Shown here: in pieces, positions 12,250-22,271 of the stretch | Numbering within the stretch: the first letter of the stretch is position 1 | Layout: each line of letters begins with the position of its first letter | Assembly: GCA_033439265.1 (NCBI GenBank) | Contig: JAVTVX010000019.1 | Coordinates: 2,797,501-2,861,500 of the forward strand | Length of the DNA stretch: 64,000 nt | Origin: Dillenia suffruticosa | Lineage: Eukaryota > Streptophyta > Magnoliopsida > Dilleniales > Dilleniaceae | Reading direction: 5' to 3' | Notes under the pieces: model-generated | Told to the model about the DNA's origin: nothing | The model's database searches: none | The model's input: only the letters and a program-made list of their open reading frames with translations | Position numbers and translations under genes: made by a program

Positions 12250-12425
12250 CAACGCTTTATTGGTTTAGTAGGAATGACACTAACACCTCATATCAAGAAT
12301 CGGGGTTCGAGTTTTGATAGTGATAAAAATAGCGTTGGGAGAGCTCCCTCCCGATTTGGATCCGATAGTAACTCGATCGAGATTAATCGAAACAAAACTC
12401 TAGATATACGGCGGACAAAAAAAAA
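12250..12425 (+). mobile_element. tRNA-derived SINE, unit 1 only
   Basis: A 176-bp insertion with an A-rich tail, flanked by the direct repeat GAGAGAGAT (12,241-12,249 and 12,426-12,434). A box A-like string (TGGTTTAGTAGGAATGA) and a box B-like string (GGGTTCGAGTTTT) lie about 35-40 bases apart, as in an RNA polymerase III promoter. The 3' domain (ATTAATCGAAACAAAACTC..GATATACGG) is shared in outline with the SINEs at 13,296, 13,514 and 43,901. Unit 2 lacks it at the equivalent site near 23,822. The open frame covering it (12,148-12,465) is not a gene. Confidence 0.75.
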
Positions 12426-12434
12426 GAGAGAGAT

Positions 12435-13281
12435 GTGTAGGCCTTTCAGAGAGGATAAGTCTTAACCCATCGCACATCCCAAATTGTGGTCCATGTAAAA
12501 GCGTATAAAAGAAGACTCAACAGTTCTCCACCAATTTTTGTCAAACGTTGGTTTTTCCTCTGACCAAATGAATTGCCACAAACTCATCCTAAAACTAAAA
12601 ATGAAAATAATGTCGGCAATTGGGCATAATAAACCTTTGTAAAGCTTGAATGTCTATGGTCAATATTGAATTAGTTCATTAACTTAGAACAGACACAAAT
12701 TGGTCCACAGGCATCATCAGGCTGTTTGAAGGTAAAAAAATCAACCTTCAACTTTTACTGATTAGCCAATAATGTTAAAAAATATTATATATTAAAATCA
12801 AATCAAATATTAAAAAATATTATATATTAAAATAAATAAATAACCAATTTGATTTTCATAATTTTTTGACTTTATTCACTTACATATTATAACAATGATT
12901 TTTTTTTAATATAAAATCAACATACTATAATATTTTATTAAAACAATGAATTATTAAAATTTTATATTATTGTCATTGCTTCTCATTTTTAGCGATCAAA
13001 ACAAAACAAAGAACCCATAGGTTGGATGGGCATTTAAACGAGAGGGGATTGCCCTGATGAAGCCCTCATGAAGGAAAGAAAATATCAATCCTAGAACCAT
13101 TCCAAAGAATGGATGTAAGTCACGGTGCTGACACGAAACCAAATTAAGCTAACTTTTTTGGGTGGGAAACCAAACTCTTGTATAGAGCCGACAACTAACA
13201 AAACCCTTTGCACACTTTCATAGGCCTTTTCCAGACCCACTTTGATCTTCGTTGACTCTTTTTTCCATTTTTGCTTTCTCA
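12435..13281. repeat. Unit 1 host segment, promoter-distal flank
   Basis: AT-rich intergenic DNA that aligns with 23,835-24,677 in unit 2 and about 60,030-60,863 in unit 3, including the 'gttttagcgatcaaaacaaa'-type block near 12,990. No gene, RNA or clear regulatory element was recognised. Confidence 0.75.
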
Positions 13282-13295
13282 TTGAATTAACTATA

Positions 13296-13472
13296 ACTTT
13301 TTTTTTTTTATCGATAGATATTTGGGTTTCCTCCTATTAATCTAATCTGAATACTGTAAAACTCATTAAGAGATTAGTTCTCTCAAATCATTTTTTTCTA
13401 TTCTCAGCATTCGAACTCGAGACTTTTGATTAAGGGATAGAATACCTGATCACTCCACCCGAAATAGTTTAG
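13296..13472 (-). mobile_element. SINE shared by all three units (unit 1 copy)
   Basis: A 177-bp insertion with its poly-A tail at the left end, so it lies on the minus strand. A perfect 14-bp target duplication TTGAATTAACTATA flanks it (13,282-13,295 and 13,473-13,486). Read on the minus strand it has box A-like and box B-like strings (GAGTTCGAATGCT) and the shared 3' domain. The same insertion sits at 60,878-61,050 in unit 3. In unit 2 it lies on either side of the old copia fossil. It is therefore older than the unit duplications. Confidence 0.8.
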
Positions 13473-13513
13473 TTGAATTAACTATATCTTTAACCATAAC
13501 AATGTTATCTATA

Positions 13514-13696
13514 TTGACTCAACTCCTTTAAATCGAGTGGTCGGACACTCTATTTTTTAACCAGAGATCTCGAGTTCGAGTTCTGAGAATGACGAAAAAA
13601 AATTGGGAGGGCCCATAGTGCTCAAGCCGATTTAGTCGAGCAAAACCCGGATACTGGTAATAAAAAAATAAAAATAAAAATAAAAGAAAAAAAGAA
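13514..13696 (+). mobile_element. SINE shared by units 1 and 3 but absent from unit 2 (unit 1 copy)
   Basis: A 183-bp insertion with box A-like (GAGTGGTCGGACACTC) and box B-like (CGAGTTCGAGTTCTG) strings, the ATTTAGTCGAG..AACCCGGATACTGG 3' domain and an AATAAAAATAAAA tail. Target duplications of 16 bp (AACAATGTTATCTATA and AACAATGTTGTCTATA) lie at 13,498-13,513 and 13,697-13,712. Unit 2 has a single intact copy of the target near 35,899, the empty site. Confidence 0.85.
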
Positions 13697-13712
13697 AACA
13701 ATGTTGTCTATA

Positions 13713-14194
13713 CTTTGCCTACCTGGGACGAGGCTGCAGTGCGAGGAATCCAAGAGAGCTAGATATATATATATATATGTATATATATTTTAACAAAGGA
13801 GGGTATTGTTTTAGGGGAGGGAGATAAAAGCTCGAACTGGTCTCAGGTCATAAGAGAAGTTTTTGGTACCACTAGATTTAAAGGCTCTTGGCGGGATCTA
13901 TGGGTTTGGGAGCAAATACTTCATATGTAGGGTTTGGATATTGCATACAACTTAGCAAGCACTTTATAGACAACATTGCAAGGGCCAACAGGCTTGAATT
14001 AATGAACAGACTGACATCGAAGACTTGGGAATTAAGGTTATGAGTGTGGTGCCCAAGATTGACAGCTTCTTGAACAAATAACAGCAGCCTAGGACCCAAA
14101 TGTGCCAGAACTTCTAAAAAAACACGGGGGATCAGCCATCTGGGCCTGATGCCGAAAACAGCCTTTCTAAGGCTCCTGATCCGTTATTCTTGGG
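13713..14194. other. Proximal upstream region of gene 1
   Basis: Host DNA aligning with 35,912-36,372 in unit 2 and 61,289-61,739 in unit 3. It contains a short TA run near 13,763-13,778 and a GC-richer stretch at 13,720-13,760. No gene was recognised; the short minus-strand open frame (13,878-14,099) is not kept in recognisable form in unit 2. Confidence 0.6.
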
Positions 14195-14520
14195 CTTGAA
14201 ACAAAGGGAAAATTGCCAGAATTGGGCCCACACATTGGTCCAAAATTTTTTTGGGCCCAAGCAATCAAAGTCCTTGACAGGTTGGTTTTGTTTTTTTATC
14301 TCGAGGCTTGAAACAAAGGGAAAATTGCAAGAATTAGGCCCACACATTGGTCCAAATTTTTTGGGCCCAAGCAATCAAAGTCATTGACAGGTTGGTTTTG
14401 TTTTTTTATCTCGAGGCTTGAAACAAAGGGAAAATTGCAAGAATTAGGCCCACACATTGGTCCAAATTTTTTGGGCCCAAGAAATCAAAGTCATTGACAG
14501 GATGGTTTTGGTTTTTAGCT
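14195..14520 (+). repeat. Promoter tandem repeat, three units of about 110 bp
   Basis: Three consecutive, nearly identical units start at 14,195, 14,307 and 14,417. Each begins 'cttgaaacaaagggaaaatt' and contains two GGCCCA/GGGCCC strings ('ggcccacacattgg' and 'tttgggcccaagc'), which resemble plant site II (TGGGCC) elements. Gene 3 has two units (61,740-61,955). Gene 2 has one unit, cut by a 1.6-kb insertion. The array ends about 250 bp before the start codon of gene 1, so its copy number could affect expression. That role is inference. Confidence 0.85.
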
Positions 14521-14651
14521 TGAGTTTCTATTCTCTTAATTTGACTTTGTTCCATCGTTCCCTTCCTTTCACTCATTCAATTTTAAAACAGATTTTACGT
14601 GGTATCCAATATCTTCACATAAAAGTTATCATAGTAGATTTCAATTCAATT

Positions 14652-14729
14652 ATGGTTGCCTACAAAGTCGGCTTCAAAGTCCCTCAAGGACCTTCCTGGT
14701 TCTTACCTCACTATTTCTCTCTCTGTTGA
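14652..14729 (+). promoter_or_regulatory. Upstream ORF, 25 codons, before gene 1
   Basis: An ATG at 14,652 opens a 25-codon frame ending in TGA at 14,727-14,729, 37 bases before the main start and in a different frame. The equivalent frame before gene 3 (62,078-62,155) has the same length with four replacements. In gene 2 it stops after three codons. If transcribed, it would be a typical repressive uORF. Transcription is not shown. Confidence 0.5.
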
Positions 14730-14766
14730 GTTTCTGCCTGGAGCAGAAATAGCAGAACGAATTTCA

Positions 14767-17700
14767 ATGAAAGAAATGCAAGGAAAATCGTTGATTGGGT
14801 GGCTTAATGTTCTAGGATTTCTTATTACTCTATTTGTTTCTTCCTTGAAATTTTTGACAGGTGTGGACGACAACATAGTACCAGGAACATTTCTCAGTTC
14901 AAACCAGACTATGGTTTCAGGAGGTGGGACTTTTGCCTTGGGCTTCTTCAGAACTGAAAATTCTACTAAAAGCTATCTAGGAGTATGGTATAACGATATT
15001 TCTCCAAAGACGGTGATTTGGGTTGCAAATAGAGAATCTCCTCTAGCACAAAACTCTTCAAACACGTTCTTAATAGGCAATGATGGGAATTTTCTTATCT
15101 GGGACAGCGCAAGAAATGCTATATGGTCATCAAATGTAGCGATTTCTAAGTCCACTTCAAAGAATGCCTCTGGGATTTTATTGGATACAGGAAATCTTGT
15201 CCTGAAAGTTGGTGAAGATATTTTGTGGCAGAGCTTTGATTATCCTTCGGACATGTTTGTGCCAGGCATGAAAATGAGCTTCAATCGCAGAACCCACAAA
15301 GAAATTAGTCTCACTTCGTGGTTAGATGAAGAAGATCCACAAACCGGGCTGTTCACTCTTGGTCTAGACCCTAGATGTGTTCTGCAGGCCTTAATCTGGA
15401 AGTCGTCTTTTCCATATGCTCGGTCAGATGTTTGGGATCCCACAGAAGTAGTAGTTAATAGCAGTGGACAGTATATTGCATATTTGAAAAGGGGCTTCAA
15501 TGATGATGAATTCTATGTTACCCTTGGTATCTCAGATAATTCGATTCATTTGAGGTATCAGTTACTCCCTAGTGGGAAATTGCAGCTTCTTGAATGGCGC
15601 AACATTGGGTGGGTTGTTTTGAGGGAATTACCTAAAGATGAATGCGACTACTATGCTCGTTGTGGACCATACGGTAGCTGTGTTTGGAGCAGCCCCTCTT
15701 TGTTATGCAAGTGTTTGACGGGCTTCAAGCCCAAAAATCAGCAAGAGTGGGACATAGGGAACTGGACTGAAGGTTGTGCATACCTAAAGGAGATAAAATG
15801 CAATGAAGATGGATTTTTGAGGCTGGGAGGAATGAAATTACCGGATAATTCTATCTGGTTGGGTAATTTGAATTCGAGTGCATGTAAAGTTGAATGCCTC
15901 AAGAACTGTTCCTGTAGTGCTTATGCTTTTGCCAATTTAAGCATAGGGAATTCAACGAGGTGTTTGCATTGGTATGGCGAATTGATTGATCTGGTGCAGA
16001 ACATTACACCAGGACAGAATATTTATATACGCCTTGATAGCTTAGAGTTGGGTATGATTCTTTCTCGTATCCAGGACCATTGTTTAATTCACAACCATGT
16101 GTTTGTTATTTGCAGGTTCTCCCATTGCTCCCTTTTGCCAAGCAAAGAAGAAACTAAAAAAAAAAAAATGGTCATGTCAATTGTTATGCCAACCGAAACT
16201 CATTATGTTATGAAAATTGATGTGGCCTTGTTGGATATTGCAGCTGGAACTGGAAAGTCTGGTAGCTTAAAGGACAAAAACAAACATCAGAAAGCAATTG
16301 TAGCCGCTGCTGTTTGCATGGGATTGCTCTTTCTTGGTGTAGCTGGTTACTACTTGTGGAGAAAAAGAGTAGAGCACAAAGGTTGAAATCCGCACATGCA
16401 CATATACACGACGATGCTATGATAAGCACGTCTGCACATGAGCATAATTATCGGTAGTGCATGTATCTGCTTCTTGTTCATACTTATTCTTGATATATTC
16501 ATGTTGAAAGCAGGACAATTGAAGGGAGATATGCCTTTCAAGACTTTTGAAGCAGATGAAATTGAAAATATTGATTCTGAGCTCTTTACCTTCAACCCCA
16601 GAAGTATATTAGCTGCTACAAACAACTTTTCGGAGGCAAATAAACTTGGAGAGGGTGGTTTCGGCCCTGTTTACAAGGTAGTAACTATCCCATGTTCCCC
16701 TGCACTTGGTCTTGCTGGACTCGCAACAGAACATTTTTCTGGTTTTTGCACTATTGTAGTTGTGTGCCTAAATAGATGATACTTTCTCTACTTTTTATTT
16801 TTCTGTAAGGGACAATTGCCTGGAAACCAAGAAGTAGCAATAAAGAAGCTTTCCAAGAAATCACTGCAAGGACTTGAAGAGTTCATGAATGAGTTAAAAC
16901 TAATTGCCAAGCTCCAACACAGGAATCTTGTTAGGCTTTTAGGCTGCTGTGTTCATGGGGAGGAAAGGATGTTGATTTACGAGTACATGCCCAATCTAAG
17001 CTTGGACAAATTTCTATTTGGTACAACGACAATCTCTCTCCAATTTGAACTGTTTTTGATTTTTCCTAGTGATAAAAGGAAAACTATTGCCATTTGAGTG
17101 TGTATATAACATTTCTGATAGCATCTGCTTCCAGATCCATTGAAACAGGCAAATCTTGATTGGCACAAACGCCTTCAGATCATTGAAGGTATTGCTCAAG
17201 GACTTCTCTATCTCCACAAGCACTCTAGATTGAAAGTTATTCACAGGGACCTAAAAGCCGGTAATGTTTTATTGGATGGAGCAATGAATCCTAAAATTTC
17301 TGATTTTGGGATGGCAAGGATTTTTGGAGTAAACCAAACTGAGGCAATTACAAACCGGGTCATGGGAACATAGTAAGTGCAAACAGAAGCACATGTTTTT
17401 AAGTTCATGAAAAATATCTTTGATTACGTTGGTATCATCTTCTGCATTTCTGAAATTGCATTTGCTCTCTCCTGATGCAGTGGCTACATGCCACCAGAAT
17501 ATGCTTTAAATGGACAGTTCTCTGAAAAATCAGATGTTTTTAGCTTTGGAGTTCTATTGTTAGAAATTGTGAGTGGTAAGAGGAGCATTGGTTTCTATAA
17601 TCATGAAGGCCCTCATACCCTTCCAGGATTGGTGAGTACCAAATAGCATTTCTTGTTAATTAACAAAAGCAATAAGCTAGAATTTAAAAATCTTCTAATG

Positions 17701-18045
17701 ATTCACACTAAAACCATACGTACTATGGACTGTGGATGGGTCCAGGCATGGGAATTGTGGAGCAATGATAGAGCTGCGGAGCTGATCGACCAATCAATAA
17801 GACAAACATGTGACCATCAAGAAGTGGTAAAGTGTGTTCATTTGGGACTTCTGTGTGTTCAAGAGTCTCCATTGGGACGCCCAACAATGTCTTCAGTAGT
17901 TCTCATGCTGGGACATGAGACCACACTGCTTCCATCGCCCAGAGAACCAGCCTTTTCTCGTATTTTCAAGGCCTATGATTCCTCTCCAGGACATGGTTCC
18001 TGTTCAAATAACGAGTTGACTATAAGCAGTATAAGTGCTCGATAG
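14767..18045 (+). CDS. Gene 1: G-type lectin S-receptor-like Ser/Thr kinase, apparently intact
   Basis: Seven exons inferred from GT-AG sites: 14,767-16,051, 16,244-16,381, 16,514-16,677, 16,810-17,020, 17,135-17,372, 17,481-17,631 and 17,746-18,045, giving 828 codons plus stop, the usual family length. Order: signal peptide (about 1-32), bulb-type lectin (35-150), S-locus glycoprotein domain (200-315), Cys-rich EGF-like part (300-345), PAN domain (350-425), membrane segment (446-467), kinase (510-790). The kinase has the glycine loop [10 protein letters not shown] (520-529), the VAIK lysine, HRDLKAGN (RD type, 636-643), DFG (656-658), a PPEYA motif and a C-terminal ISSISAR tail. The protein should sit in the plasma membrane and phosphorylate partners after sensing an unknown outside ligand. 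The ATG at 14,767 puts the signal peptide first; the open frame further upstream lacks an ATG. Ortholog identity is not claimed. Confidence 0.93.
16052..16243 (+). other. Intron 1 of gene 1, readable in frame
   Basis: 192 nt with GT at 16,052 and AG at 16,242-16,243. The length is a multiple of three and there is no stop in the reading frame, so an unspliced message would add 64 residues between the PAN domain and the membrane segment. It contains a run of about 13 A (16,157-16,168). The matching introns are 190 nt in gene 2 and 196 nt in gene 3, so neither keeps frame. Confidence 0.8.
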
Positions 18046-19500
18046 ACTGGTACCTCAAAATTAAAGAAGTTTTTCTAGCATGATCATACACCCTTGTCGT
18101 TTAGATAAAAACAGTGTAGCGTCTGTGCATGCCTATGACTCTTGTAAGAAACAGCTACTAATTTTTCTGTCGATTCTCTTTAAGCCTCGAATCTTGAGAT
18201 TTCTGTGACTGTTTATTAGTACATGCCACTTTCAATTCTTGAAATTGATTGTCGCCTTTGTTGTACAATGATACTCTCTTGCATTTTTCATTACACCCTT
18301 TCAGAGGTGTAGATTCTTCTGTAGCACAGAACCTGCGTCCTGGAGCTTAGAAAAGGTAAACAGCTGCGGGAGTATGTAGGCATAAGTATGGAAGATGCTA
18401 CAAATGACAAAAGTCTCTATAAAATTGTGCCATATGATTTTGGACCTGTTTACAAGGTATAATGTACATTATTATTGCAGATTACTCCGGTGACTCCAAA
18501 GGGTAAGTCTTCAATAATTTGAGATTTTTTTAGGGGACTCGAAGATTTCTAGAAGCCAGCAGCCGACCCTTGCCAAAATAGGGTTTACACGGACCTCCTT
18601 ACAGGGCATCAATTGTGTGAAAGAAGGCTGCTTTAACTTGCACAGGCGACACCAGTGCCAGCTGTTTTACCTGGTGTTGATGTATATTACCAAGACCCAG
18701 CAACTTGCACCCGTAATTCAGCAGGAGAATAAGCAACAACTAGAGCTGTAGAATGCATATATTAAAATTATTTTTTTTCTCTATCTGGCATCAAGAATCA
18801 GATCAAATGTAACACAATTTGGAACAAAAACAAAAAGGAATTCCAACTTGTGCATTGGAAACAAATTTTCGCAGATCACTTGCAATCGCCACAGGCGAAA
18901 ATCTAGTTTCTCGAAAGAGTTTGGATGTGATCCAGCACCATGTACTTGCCCGATTCAGTCTGCAGGGTTAGAATTGAAGACATCTAAGGAGAGAATCAAT
19001 GACAAAACAAAAACCATAATAACAGTTACTCGCTTGATATACCAGGAGTCCTATTTCATAGTTAACCAATGGCGCATACAAATTGCAAATGATGAATGTG
19101 CTCGAGTCAGAAAAAGAAATAATTAAATTTTAGCTGACTATCAAGCTTTTAGGGTGCTCAGAGTCTCCTTATTACTAGAAAAGAGGCAAGCACAACTCTG
19201 TGCCCTGCGTGCAATGCAAGCGTGACAATACCACTAGTGTGCGTACATATAGGATAGGAGAAGGGCTAACAAGGCGGCGGTACTTGTGCTTGCAAAACTT
19301 TCCGAGCCCATATACAATGCGCGTACCCCAAAACTGGTGTGCGCACAGGGTACTCCCATGAAGTTGCGTTGATTTGAAAATTAGATCAGAATGACTGGTT
19401 GAACTAGTTTGAACCATTACAAACCCAGCCTATAATCCAAAGGAACCTTGAAAACCTAACCCTTTCAACTCCTTTACTTCAGTAGACTCGAGAACAAAAC
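18046..19500. other. Downstream flank of gene 1
   Basis: Aligns with 41,627-43,860 in unit 2, apart from insertions there. It holds the presumed 3' UTR and the kinase relic at 18,385-18,456. An open frame at 18,848-19,126 has no family features and is destroyed by a deletion in the unit 2 copy, so it is not called a gene. Confidence 0.6.
18385..18456 (+). pseudogene. Decayed kinase exon (glycine-loop exon) behind gene 1
   Basis: Twenty-four codons read S-M-E-D-A-T-N-D-K-S then end YDFGPVYK, directly followed by GTATAA, a possible splice donor. This parallels the end of exon 3 of the intact gene ([10 protein letters not shown] and GGFGPVYK followed by GTAGTAA). The first glycines of the loop are lost. 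A second copy lies at 41,967-42,039 and has an extra base inside. It looks like the remains of an older S-domain kinase duplicate. No other exon was recognised nearby. Confidence 0.55.
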
Positions 19501-20690
19501 TAGCTAATATTTCAAACCGATGTAAATCCAATGATCACACAAAATACAAATTAAAGAAACATGCTCAAATTCTCAAAACTAAGTAAATAAACAAATGCTG
19601 GAAGTATCAAAAGATCTCTCGCCCAGGTCCCATCTAAACCTTAACCCCAGACCATTCCCCACAAAGTTGTGCTGCTACCCCGTTTTCCACTTGAGGAAAA
19701 ACTTAGACCCAGATCATTCCATGCTCTCAAGTCCAAGCTGCATCAGCAAAAGTTGTGTAGACCCAGTGAAAATTTCTAGCCCAATAACGTAGAAACAGCC
19801 CATTTGATTCAATCTTAGCATGTGCCACGTGACCCTCATCCACGTGAGTTCCCCACGCAAGCATCCTAACCACGATAGAAGGAACAGTTCAAAATCAACT
19901 TTTCCATATCTCACTCTCCCAAACAGCGCGTTTAATACTTTCCATCGATCGGAACGCGTGTGAGTGAGAACCACGCACCAAAATTTAACGTCGTATCGAA
20001 TAACGTAAACCAAGGTATTTAATATCCTTATTTATTTTATTGCTCGTTAGAAGATCAAAAGACGACTCCGGGTTATTCTACACCGAAACGCGTCCACGAA
20101 AGAGATTTATATTTATCAGTTGGAACCCACTTGAGAGAAATTATTTTTTATTTTGAAATTTTAGCTATTAGTTTTATATCATACAAAATAATACTATTTT
20201 TTGTCAGTGAGATTTATTTTTCTTTGCATATTGAAAAAATCTTTTTGTCAATTAAGAGATTCCCATGTTTTTGTTAATTTTGTGGATTAATTATGAAGAC
20301 TTATTTAAGGATTTTTGTCTTAACTAAGGACAATTTTATTGTCTCTGCAACTTTTTTATATTTTTTTAAAAAAATCTTTTTTGCAATTAAAAGATTCTCC
20401 TTTTTTTGTTAATTTTTTTTATGATTTTCAGGTTTTTTAAGATTTGTTCAAGGTTTAGTTTTTGTTCCTGATTCTATAATTTTTCAAAGATTTTAATTGT
20501 AGTTCAAATTCTAATTAAAAAAAAATCAAGAATTAGATTTAAAGAAGTGGCCCAGCATTCTGATTCCAAAGCTTCGATTCGCTTCTGATTCTTTTTATTA
20601 AGTTTTATTTCGATTGTCTTATAATTTGATAACAAAACCTTAAACATAGCTAGACTAAGGGGTCATACTCACTTTTCTCATTTTGCTTTA
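19501..20690. other. Unit 1 distal flank up to the unit 2 boundary
   Basis: Intergenic DNA aligning with 43,860-46,466. Two CACGTG strings lie at 19,826-19,831 and 19,841-19,846, matching the start of the G-box-rich module seen complete at 44,426-44,960; the rest of that module is missing here. Beyond 20,140 the sequence is AT-rich with repeated 'aaaaatctttt..caattaaaagatt' text. The unit 2 boundary is set at about 20,690, where the text of position 168 restarts. Confidence 0.6.
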
Positions 20691-22219
20691 ATAATGGATA
20701 ATATATTCTTTTACTACTATTTGATTTTATTAAAAAAATGTGTTTTTGAAGGAATGCCAACTTAAATTTCAGGCTGAAAAATATTTTTCTCATTAACATG
20801 TTAATCTTAAGAATATATTTTTTCTAATAAAAATTTGTAATTTTTACTATCAGTTGGCTTAACTTTTTATATATACAAGATAATAATTTTGTTAGTATTT
20901 ATATTATAAAAATTACAGATGAACAGGACTAAATCGAATTAAAGTTATATTTTAAAATAATTGATGCTACCTCCATAGATTATCCTTTCCCATCTCCATG
21001 TATAACCTTTTCCCATCAGGAATGATGCTTCCCAATGAAAAAGACAAATTGGGAACTTTTTTTGATCCCACAAGAAAGTTCTGGTGGCCTTAACATCAAA
21101 TTTCTCTTTTACTTCGCTCTCTTTCAAAATTTTTAACATTTTTTCTTCATAATTGATATCTGAGTTATTTGATTAATTTAATTTAAATATTATAAAACTC
21201 AATTTAAAAATAAATTCTCTTAATATCTTTTTTTTTTAATTTTAAAAAACTCGAATTTATAATTTTGATATTAAAATACTTCTTATATTAACCTAAATTA
21301 AGATTACACCATCTAATTAAAAAATAAAACAATAAAATATTTCATGTCTAAAATTTAATTCAAGTTGTTTCGTGAACACACCAAAATTAACTTTAGAAAT
21401 AGAAAATAAAACGATTATAAGTTTGAATTCTCACCTATAAGTGATAATAAAAAGTTTCGATATCATTCAGATCTGTGACATTGACAGGTAGCAAAGGAAA
21501 TCAAAATTTGCTTTGATGGCTAAGTTTATTTACATATTCATCAATCTAGTTTCCTATATCTTATATTTAAAATTTGTTAGGAATATCAAATAGACCAATT
21601 TACCCCTCCATACAATTTCTTGGTAGAGGGTGTTTGGGTGTTGAACAGCGAGCTCTAGTTCTAAATAAACATACACCTTAATTAGAAACTTTCTTTCAAG
21701 TCTGAAAACTGGAAAAGGAAAAAAAAAAAAAAAAAGACTAAATGGTAGGTTGTTCCACAACAATAACATCAGAATAAAATAATTTTCTTCTAGAAAATTA
21801 AGCAATGGAAATAGAAAAATTAGGCATCAACATAATTTTGTTATTTCCACATCTAATGGAAAAGTTAAAAGGTTTCTATTTTGGGTTATACGTGTATTAT
21901 TGACTAACACCACAGGCTAACCTTATGTAGAACCAGAAGATGAGATCATTAAACGGTTGGCATATAAGGTAAGCCTTTGTAAATTGTTGTCTAATATATA
22001 TTGTCTGGAACAAGTTAATACAGACCAATAAAACTAAGCGAAACCCGATCTAAAAATTAATTTAATAAATTAAGCCGAATTTTAAATGGGTCTGGTTTAA
22101 AAATGAGATTTAAAATTATATTTATTTTTTGAAATATATTATAATCATGTTAATTTTAATTAAAACTGATTCAAAATGAATTGATCTCTTAAAAATAAAA
22201 CTCTCTTAATACATGTTTA

Positions 22220-22271
<52 letters not shown>

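Noticed and set aside
12148-12465. A 105-codon open frame after the copia fossil
   Set aside because: It runs from host flank through a SINE with its own target duplication, so it is a chance frame.
14195-14520. Regularly spaced repeats that superficially recall a CRISPR array
   Set aside because: Whole units of 110 bp repeat without variable spacers, and the context is a plant promoter.
14656-14766. An N-terminal extension of gene 1 (and of gene 3 from 62,082) upstream of the signal peptide
   Set aside because: The extended frames begin with TTG, not ATG, and would bury the signal peptide. Gene 2 has an ATG directly at MEEMQGK, supporting the downstream start.
15240-15500. Minus-strand open frames within exons of genes 1-3
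   Set aside because: They are shadows of a strongly supported plus-strand gene.
18848-19126. A 92-codon open frame downstream of gene 1
   Set aside because: The paralogous stretch in unit 2 lacks a large part of it and no motif is present.
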